A DNA stretch of 8,738 bases from Parcubacteria group bacterium (GTDB lineage Bacteria > Patescibacteriota > Minisyncoccia > JACQLN01), in NCBI GenBank assembly GCA_016204035.1, contig JACQLN010000013.1, positions 1 through 8,738 on the forward strand, read 5' to 3'. The notes beneath the pieces are model-generated. The model was not told the origin of the DNA. It made no database searches and saw only the letters and a program-made list of their open reading frames with translations. The number at the start of each line of letters is the position of its first letter. Position 1 is the stretch's first letter. Made by a program: the position numbers and the translations under genes. Positions 4,950 to 8,738 of this stretch are shown here, piece by piece.

Positions 4950-4984
4950 CCCCCTGCGGAACACGTTTCCGCAAGGGGTTTTTT
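4950..4984 (+). terminator. Terminator of the small membrane protein gene
   Basis: CCCCCTGCGGAA pairs with TTCCGCAAGGGG (11 of 12 positions) around a 5-base loop, followed by six T. A strong rho-independent terminator. Confidence 0.9.
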
Positions 4985-5032
4985 ATTGCGCATCAAGGTT
5001 AGATTTTAATATTTAATAATCTATTATACGTA

Positions 5033-5083
5033 TACGGTGAGCATGCGATCGCATGCTCACCGTAAGAATCTGTTTACGGGAAT
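5033..5083. repeat. Palindrome repeat P, copy 2
   Basis: Here the palindrome is perfect over 32 bp (5033-5064). The 49-bp unit 5035-5083 matches 4208-4256 at 48 positions and is in the same orientation. Together the copies bracket about 780 bases holding the short RNA, hairpin A2 and the membrane protein gene. Confidence 0.9.
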
Positions 5084-5115
5084 GTACATACGGGACGGAA
5101 ATATACATGCTGGAA

Positions 5116-5159
5116 TTGACCCGGTTAACATTATAGAGTAACCTAAAACTAATTAGGTT
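5116..5159 (+). promoter_or_regulatory. Candidate promoter and operator of the winged-helix gene
   Basis: TTGACC (5116-5121), 17-base spacer, TAACCT (5139-5144). The -10 lies in an inverted repeat, AACCTAA (5140-5146) with TTAGGTT (5153-5159), a natural operator position for self-repression by the gene product. This rests on pattern only. Confidence 0.4.
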
Positions 5160-5191
5160 CCCCGAAATCCGCAAAAGAAAGGAGGTAGGGT

Positions 5192-5521
5192 ATGGAAATC
5201 GCCTGTATCTGCCGCGAAATCCTAAAGATTCTAGCTGAACGCTCCGGCGAACTGGAGCTAAACACCAGAATCTGGCCTCGGCTGCAAGCCCAGGGCGTCA
5301 GCTGGGCCAAGATGAAAGAGGTTCTGTCCCAGTTGGCCGAAGCCGGGCTAATCACGGTGCAAGAACGAATGGTGGTAGGCAACCGCAGGGCTCCATTCTA
5401 CCAAATGACCGCGGCCGGTTCGCAGAAACTGAACGAAGTTTCAAAACCAAAGGGGAAGAAAGGAAATGCCGACGCAACATCTTTTTGTGGGGAAAGTTGT
5501 TGCATCAATAAAGCCGCCTAA
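5192..5521 (+). CDS. Small winged-helix DNA-binding protein with Cys-rich tail
   Basis: 109 residues. Residues 5-82 read as a winged helix-turn-helix: helix 1 at 6-18, helix 2 at 22-33, recognition helix at 37-51 (SWAKMKEVLSQLAEAG), then a two-strand wing (LITVQERMVVGNRRAPFYQMTAAG, 53-76). The layout recalls PadR/MarR-like or archaeal single-domain regulators. A basic linker (86-90) leads to a tail with Cys99, Cys103 and Cys104; Cys5 and Cys7 lie near the N-terminus. Five cysteines in so small a protein suggest redox or metal sensing, unproven. The Shine-Dalgarno is near-perfect (AAAGGAGGT, 5178-5186). A palindrome overlapping the putative promoter could be its own operator. Confidence 0.75.
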   Translation: MEIACICREILKILAERSGELELNTRIWPRLQAQGVSWAKMKEVLSQLAEAGLITVQERMVVGNRRAPFYQMTAAGSQKLNEVSKPKGKKGNADATSFCGESCCINKAA

Positions 5522-5527
5522 CGGCTA

Positions 5528-5565
5528 AAAGGGCGCGAGTCAAAAAAGACAAGCGCCCTTTAATT
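5528..5565 (+). terminator. Terminator of the winged-helix gene
   Basis: AAAGGGCGC (5528-5536) and GCGCCCTTT (5553-5561) form a perfect 9-bp stem. The T-rich tail is weak (TTTAATTAT). Confidence 0.7.
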
Positions 5566-5587
5566 ATGGTCAGTCAAACATAATCAG

Positions 5588-5596
5588 TGATATAAT
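5588..5596 (+). promoter_or_regulatory. Extended -10 promoter of the LOG-family gene
   Basis: TGATATAAT is a perfect extended -10 (TGN before TATAAT). The -35 is poor (TGGTCA, 5567-5572, 18-base spacer). It predicts a start near 5603 and a leader of about 170 bases containing element G copy 3. Confidence 0.6.
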
Positions 5597-5626
5597 AGAG
5601 ACAAGTTTTTGTTTTCGCCAAAAAAG

Positions 5627-5717
5627 AGAAACATCGCCCCGAACTGCCCTCATGGAGAAGACTTTAATGTTTTTAAGATGAGAGGCTCCGTGACAGGCAG
5701 TGAGGGGTGATGTTTCT
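5627..5717 (+). repeat. Element G, copy 3 (diverged), in the LOG gene leader
   Basis: Arms 5627-5648 and 5696-5717 pair throughout except one G.T and one tandem G.A step (5641-5642 with 5702-5703). The right arm GAGGGGTGATGTTT is identical to copy 1. An 8-bp inner stem (5650-5657/5686-5693) closes an AT- and purine-rich loop. Only one of the two tandem G.A steps is kept, and the inner sequence differs from copies 1 and 2. It lies between promoter and start codon in the sense orientation. Confidence 0.7.
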
Positions 5718-5772
5718 TGAATAACGAGAGGATTTGTTTGTTTTAATTAAGAAACTTGGCGAAATACTATTT

Positions 5773-6486
5773 ATGAACCCCAAAGAACCCCGTTTTAATC
5801 TGCCGGCTTCCAAACTCCCCAGCCATAAACACGACAGCGCCAGGGATTTTAGGGAAAGTTTCCATTGGCGTATTTTCAGGATAATGTCGGAATTTGTGGA
5901 AGGGTTCCAGTTTTTGTTTGATTACAAAAAAACCGTCACCTTTTTCGGCTCGGCCCGTTTTGGCGAAAACGACCCGTGGTACCAAGAGGCCAGAAAACTA
6001 TCCGAACTGCTGGCCGTAGAAGATTTTACCGTAATCACCGGCGGCGGTCCGGGTATTATGGAAGCCGGCAACCGCGGCGCTTTTGAAAAAGGCGGCGAAT
6101 CGCTGGGCTTAAACATCCAACTACCCCAAGAACAGCGCACCAATCCCTATGTTAAGCACGGTATTGGTTTTCATTATTTTTTCACCCGAAAAGTCATGCT
6201 CTCCTACGCCTCGTGGGCTTACGTTTTTTTTCCGGGCGGTTTCGGCACTTTAGACGAATTTTTTGAACTGGTGACCTTGATCCAAACGCGAAAAATAAAC
6301 CCCCATATTCCCATAATTATAGTGGGACGCGAATACTGGACGGGATTGTTGGATTGGATAGATAAAGTGGTGCTTAAAAAAATGCTGGCGATTGATAAAG
6401 AGGACACCGGCATCTATACTTTAGTGGACACAGCCGAAGAAGCCCTTGAGATAATCAAGTGTTGTAAACAGAGAGTGGAGTTTTAA
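5773..6486 (+). CDS. LOG-family (TIGR00730-type) nucleotide phosphoribohydrolase
   Basis: 237 residues. LOG/YgdH-like Rossmann-fold enzymes hydrolyse nucleoside 5'-monophosphates, or cytokinin riboside monophosphates in plants, to base and ribose 5-phosphate; the bacterial role is often nucleotide salvage. Seen here are a basic N-terminal extension (1-50), VTFFGSARFGEND (55-67), the phosphate-binding GGGPGIMEAGNRGAF (90-104) and the catalytic signature PGGFGTLDEFFELVTLIQT (154-172). The last 12 codons (6451-6486, IIKCCKQRVEF and stop) recur in diverged form at 7171-7206. The ATG at 5773 was chosen over a TTG at 5734 because the latter only adds a family-atypical lead. No Shine-Dalgarno is seen. 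The exact substrate is not predictable. Confidence 0.9.
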   Translation: MNPKEPRFNLPASKLPSHKHDSARDFRESFHWRIFRIMSEFVEGFQFLFDYKKTVTFFGSARFGENDPWYQEARKLSELLAVEDFTVITGGGPGIMEAGNRGAFEKGGESLGLNIQLPQEQRTNPYVKHGIGFHYFFTRKVMLSYASWAYVFFPGGFGTLDEFFELVTLIQTRKINPHIPIIIVGREYWTGLLDWIDKVVLKKMLAIDKEDTGIYTLVDTAEEALEIIKCCKQRVEF

Positions 6487-6510
6487 TAATCAAGCAGTGT
6501 TAACGATTCC

Positions 6511-6547
6511 CTACCTTTACCTAAAAGTAGTAGAGTGTTAGTATAAC
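6511..6547 (+). promoter_or_regulatory. Candidate promoter of the DUF5678/retropepsin pair
   Basis: TATAAC at 6542-6547 is 13 bases before the ATG, predicting a leader of only a few bases. The -35 is unclear. An imperfect inverted repeat CTACCTTT/AAAAGTAG (6511-6518/6523-6530) covers the -35 area. Confidence 0.35.
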
Positions 6548-6560
6548 ATCCAATAAAAAT

Positions 6561-6764
6561 ATGATCGAAAATGCAACAAAATCCACTAACCTAGCTAAAA
6601 TATTGAAACCATTTGTAAACAAATGGGTGGCCATATCTCCGGACTACAAAAAAGTAATCTCCAGCGGCAATACCCTGCAAGAGCTAGTCACAAAAGTGGG
6701 CAATAAAAGAGATTTAATATTCCACAAAGTTATACCGCCGGGCTATGCACCGCTAAATCCTTGA
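6561..6764 (+). CDS. DUF5678-like small protein
   Basis: 67 residues. The core KWVAISPDYKKVISSGNTLQ (21-40) followed by ELVTKVGNKRDLIFHKVIPPGY (41-62) fits the short alpha/beta pattern of DUF5678: a WVA strand, a turn, a second strand ending in Ser-Gly, a helix, then a strand ending in a Pro-Gly segment. The family has no assigned function. The stop codon TGA (6762-6764) overlaps the ATG of the retropepsin-like gene by one base, so the two are translationally coupled and probably act together. No Shine-Dalgarno is seen; a TATAAC lies just upstream. The family call is by recognition of the pattern, not by search. Confidence 0.7.
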   Translation: MIENATKSTNLAKILKPFVNKWVAISPDYKKVISSGNTLQELVTKVGNKRDLIFHKVIPPGYAPLNP

Positions 6765-7174
6765 TGAAATACGAATATACTACATACCTGCCAACCGGAA
6801 ATAACAAGTTCATAAAGAGATCAATGATCGAGATTGAAATTTATGGACCAAATGGCAGTAAACATAAACAACTTGCGTTGGTGGATTCCGGAGCGGATAG
6901 GTCACTCTTTAATATAGAAATAGCCCATGTTCTGCAAATAGACTTATCGCACGGCAAGAGATCTGGTATTACTGGCATAACAGGAGAAGCAGAAGAAATA
7001 GTCACAGAGATTGAAATACAACCAAAATTTCTCAAAAAAATAAAAATTCCTGTAGGATTCATAGACAGCCCTTATGTTGGGGTCTTGTTGGGACAAGATG
7101 GGTTTTTTGACCAACATAGAATAAAATTCGAAAAAGATCACCACATCTTCGAAATTAACCCGGTTCCCAAATAA
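6764..7174 (+). CDS. Retropepsin-like aspartyl protease domain protein
   Basis: 136 residues from the ATG at 6764. The catalytic triad motif Asp-Ser-Gly-Ala is at 41-44 in LALVDSGADRSLFN, a flap-like GITGITGE lies at 68-75, and the second hydrophobic-Gly motif VLLGQDGFFDQHRIKF is at 107-122. This is the layout of a single retropepsin lobe, which must dimerise to form the active site with one Asp from each chain. There is no signal peptide or membrane segment, so it acts in the cytoplasm if active. Its substrate is unknown; the coupled DUF5678 protein is the obvious candidate partner. Such pairs recur in bacteria and archaea to my knowledge, without described function. The stop codon overlaps the start of the LOG-tail remnant. 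Confidence 0.85.
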   Translation: MKYEYTTYLPTGNNKFIKRSMIEIEIYGPNGSKHKQLALVDSGADRSLFNIEIAHVLQIDLSHGKRSGITGITGEAEEIVTEIEIQPKFLKKIKIPVGFIDSPYVGVLLGQDGFFDQHRIKFEKDHHIFEINPVPK

Positions 7175-7206
7175 TCAAAAACTGCCGGCAGAGGGTGGAA
7201 TTTTAA
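7171..7206 (+). pseudogene. Remnant of a second LOG gene 3' end
   Basis: Twelve codons read IIKNCRQRVEF and stop, against IIKCCKQRVEF and stop at the true LOG end (6451-6486). 26 of 36 bases match. Apart from two fully changed codons, all differences are third-position and synonymous. The upstream rest of the gene is absent. The remnant implies that the interval 6487-7170 arrived by insertion, duplication or gene replacement at the LOG 3' end. Confidence 0.6.
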
Positions 7207-7237
7207 TTTACCCCGAGCGAGGGTATGAGTCGAGAGG

Positions 7238-8725
7238 TTATTTTATTTGTTCAAAAGCATCATCGGAAGCTTCAAATACAGATCGCAAATTGACTTTGCC
7301 GCTTAGCATGTCTAGCATAGAGCCGGCGACATCTTCGGGACCCATACCAATTGTTCTTATATTTACTCTTATTTTCTCCGCCGGCGCCGAATTATTAACA
7401 ATATCCTCAATTCTGTTGACCTCGGCTATATTTCCGCTAATATAGTTAGCCACTTCCTGCTGGAATACGCCGAAGTTCGGTTTACTGCCATATTTTTCCT
7501 GCCAAGTTCCAAATTGACTATCCATGGCTCTGGCCACATCTAAAGTGTGATTTACGTATTTTTCTATCTCGTCTTTTTCGCCTTCAGAATACTGGCCGCC
7601 AAATTCCAAACTGACCGTTCGGGGAATCTCCACACCCAAATTAGAGGGCGAAGAATGCTCAACTCCGGTATCGGGCGTGGCTCTTGTCTCGGCCGAACTT
7701 TCGCCTCCGGCGGCCGGTGGTCTTTGGTTTGGAGCGCTGGAACCGATGCTTGCTTCGGCTTGATTGCTTTCAGCGGCAGGTTTAACACCGCCCAAAACTT
7801 GTTCATACAAACCTTCTAAAGTTCTGATCTCCCCGTCGTAACGGCCGAAATTTTTAGTTTGAACAAATTCGGTGGCTGAAATTAAATCAGAAAGAACATT
7901 CTCCAGTTGACCGGGATTTTCCCTGGTTTGTTGTATGGCTCTTAAAACCGCTTCCTTAAAAACCACGCGCTCGCGAGCCGAAACCCCTTCTATACCGTCA
8001 ACCGTGCCCACCGCTTTATCTAAAATTGATTTTTCCGCTTCTGCCAGCCCTTGCTGTTGTTCGTATTGACCAACCACCCTGTCGCCCCACTTGGCCACCT
8101 CCTCAGCGCGACTGGTTTCATATTGAAAATTTACTTTTTCAAATTCCCTTTGCACGTCCCAAATATCATCTACCTGCATAGCATAATCGGCCGGCGTGCC
8201 ACCTCTTTCGTTATAGGTTTGGCGTAAACCGTAGGTTAGCCCCGCGGCATTTTTTTGGCTTTCGGTTAAAGTGTCCAAAGGAATTCTTTCGCCATCTTCC
8301 GTTTGAGGCAAGGCGGCCGCCATAATACCTTTAAGTTCGACATCATGATTTTCGCCTTCCGCGGCCTCCGCCTGGTCTGGGCTACCCAGTTCGGCCGCAA
8401 CAGTACCCATTAACATATAGCTGCCGTACCAAAGAGCTTTTTTGCCGTCTATATTTTGCCACTGGATTTTTTCCCCCAGCCCGCTACCCAATTCTTTCAA
8501 TAAACCCGCTTGTGTTTTGATGGCTTCGGCCACTTCGGCCACAGCTTTTTCGCCAAAAATTTTCCGGCCCAATTCGCGCAACAAACCCCGATCCTGTTCC
8601 GGCACTTCGGCAATAATGTTTTCCGGAGTTGCTGGTTTTGATATTTCTGCCGTTTCCGAACCGGTTTCCGGCGCCTTCCAACCGGTATATTCTTCTTTAG
8701 GAGAAGATTCTTGTTTATTGGCCAT
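7238..8725 (-). CDS. Hypothetical 495-residue protein
   Basis: I do not recognise this family. The N-terminal 45 residues are polar and disordered-looking. Helical, Glu/Ala-rich sequence follows (46-90), then one mildly hydrophobic segment at 97-114 (ALWYGSYMLMGTVAAELG) that might be a weak membrane helix, ahead of AEAAEGEN. Residues 150-315 are mostly helical and charged. Residues 318-365 are a Ser/Pro/Ala/Gly-rich linker, and 366-495 form a separate C-terminal alpha-rich domain beginning RTVSLEFGGQYSEGEKDEIE. No catalytic motif, cysteine cluster or repeat was found. It converges with the retropepsin-like gene, and no clear terminator lies between them. The start ATG at 8725 has an AT-rich upstream and no Shine-Dalgarno. 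Confidence 0.8.
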   Translation of the reverse strand: MANKQESSPKEEYTGWKAPETGSETAEISKPATPENIIAEVPEQDRGLLRELGRKIFGEKAVAEVAEAIKTQAGLLKELGSGLGEKIQWQNIDGKKALWYGSYMLMGTVAAELGSPDQAEAAEGENHDVELKGIMAAALPQTEDGERIPLDTLTESQKNAAGLTYGLRQTYNERGGTPADYAMQVDDIWDVQREFEKVNFQYETSRAEEVAKWGDRVVGQYEQQQGLAEAEKSILDKAVGTVDGIEGVSARERVVFKEAVLRAIQQTRENPGQLENVLSDLISATEFVQTKNFGRYDGEIRTLEGLYEQVLGGVKPAAESNQAEASIGSSAPNQRPPAAGGESSAETRATPDTGVEHSSPSNLGVEIPRTVSLEFGGQYSEGEKDEIEKYVNHTLDVARAMDSQFGTWQEKYGSKPNFGVFQQEVANYISGNIAEVNRIEDIVNNSAPAEKIRVNIRTIGMGPEDVAGSMLDMLSGKVNLRSVFEASDDAFEQIK

Positions 8726-8738
8726 ATTATATTTTATA

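Noticed and set aside
4132..5083. Repeats considered as integron attC sites or a CRISPR array
   Set aside because: No attC core consensus in the arms, no regularly spaced repeats with unique spacers, and no integrase or cas gene in the window.
7212..7237. Possible fourth, tiny element G (CCCCGAGCGAGGG with a G.A step)
   Set aside because: Only four or five pairs can form and the conserved outer arms are missing; likely chance similarity.

Overview
The window most resembles a chromosome segment of a Patescibacteria/CPR (Parcubacteria-like) bacterium. This is inferred from gene content and style, not from a database search. The reasons are: most genes lack a Shine-Dalgarno sequence and some promoters predict leaderless mRNAs; L19 carries an internal insertion; there is a secreted coiled-coil protein next to a one-helix membrane protein of a type I associate with this group; there is a DUF5678/retropepsin gene pair; and the long intergenic regions are full of hairpin repeats.

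Layout. 1-431 (-): start of an MFS transporter running off the left edge. 432-764: gene-free, with the transporter promoter inside a 14-bp inverted repeat, a minus-strand terminator and copy 1 of a structured repeat (element G). 765-1810 (-): two-gene envelope cassette, a one-helix membrane protein and a secreted coiled-coil protein, followed by element G copy 2. 2116-3742 (+): housekeeping block with an RluA/RluD-type pseudouridine synthase, ribosomal protein L19 and tRNA-Leu(GAG). The tRNA starts directly after a tandem stop codon, and the last 20 bp of its locus are duplicated 133 bp downstream, as in an attachment-site scar.

3878-5561: an accessory island. It holds a frameshifted antitoxin-like remnant with promoter and perfect terminator; a hairpin repeat in two copies (A1, A2); a 49-bp repeat in two copies built on a perfect palindrome (P1, P2); a promoter-terminator pair predicting an RNA of about 50 nt; a small multi-pass membrane protein; and a small winged-helix regulator with a cysteine-rich tail. 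The last two genes have strong Shine-Dalgarno sites, unlike their neighbours, which suggests foreign, perhaps phage-like, origin.

5588-7206 (+): a LOG-family nucleotide phosphoribohydrolase gene whose leader contains element G copy 3, then a translationally coupled DUF5678/retropepsin-like pair. After the pair lies a diverged copy of the last 12 codons of the LOG gene, implying insertion or replacement here. 7238-8725 (-): a 495-residue protein I do not recognise.

Most interesting: element G is a long hairpin with paired tandem G.A mismatches. Two copies differ by compensatory base changes, so its folded form looks selected. Two copies bracket the envelope cassette and one sits in the LOG leader.
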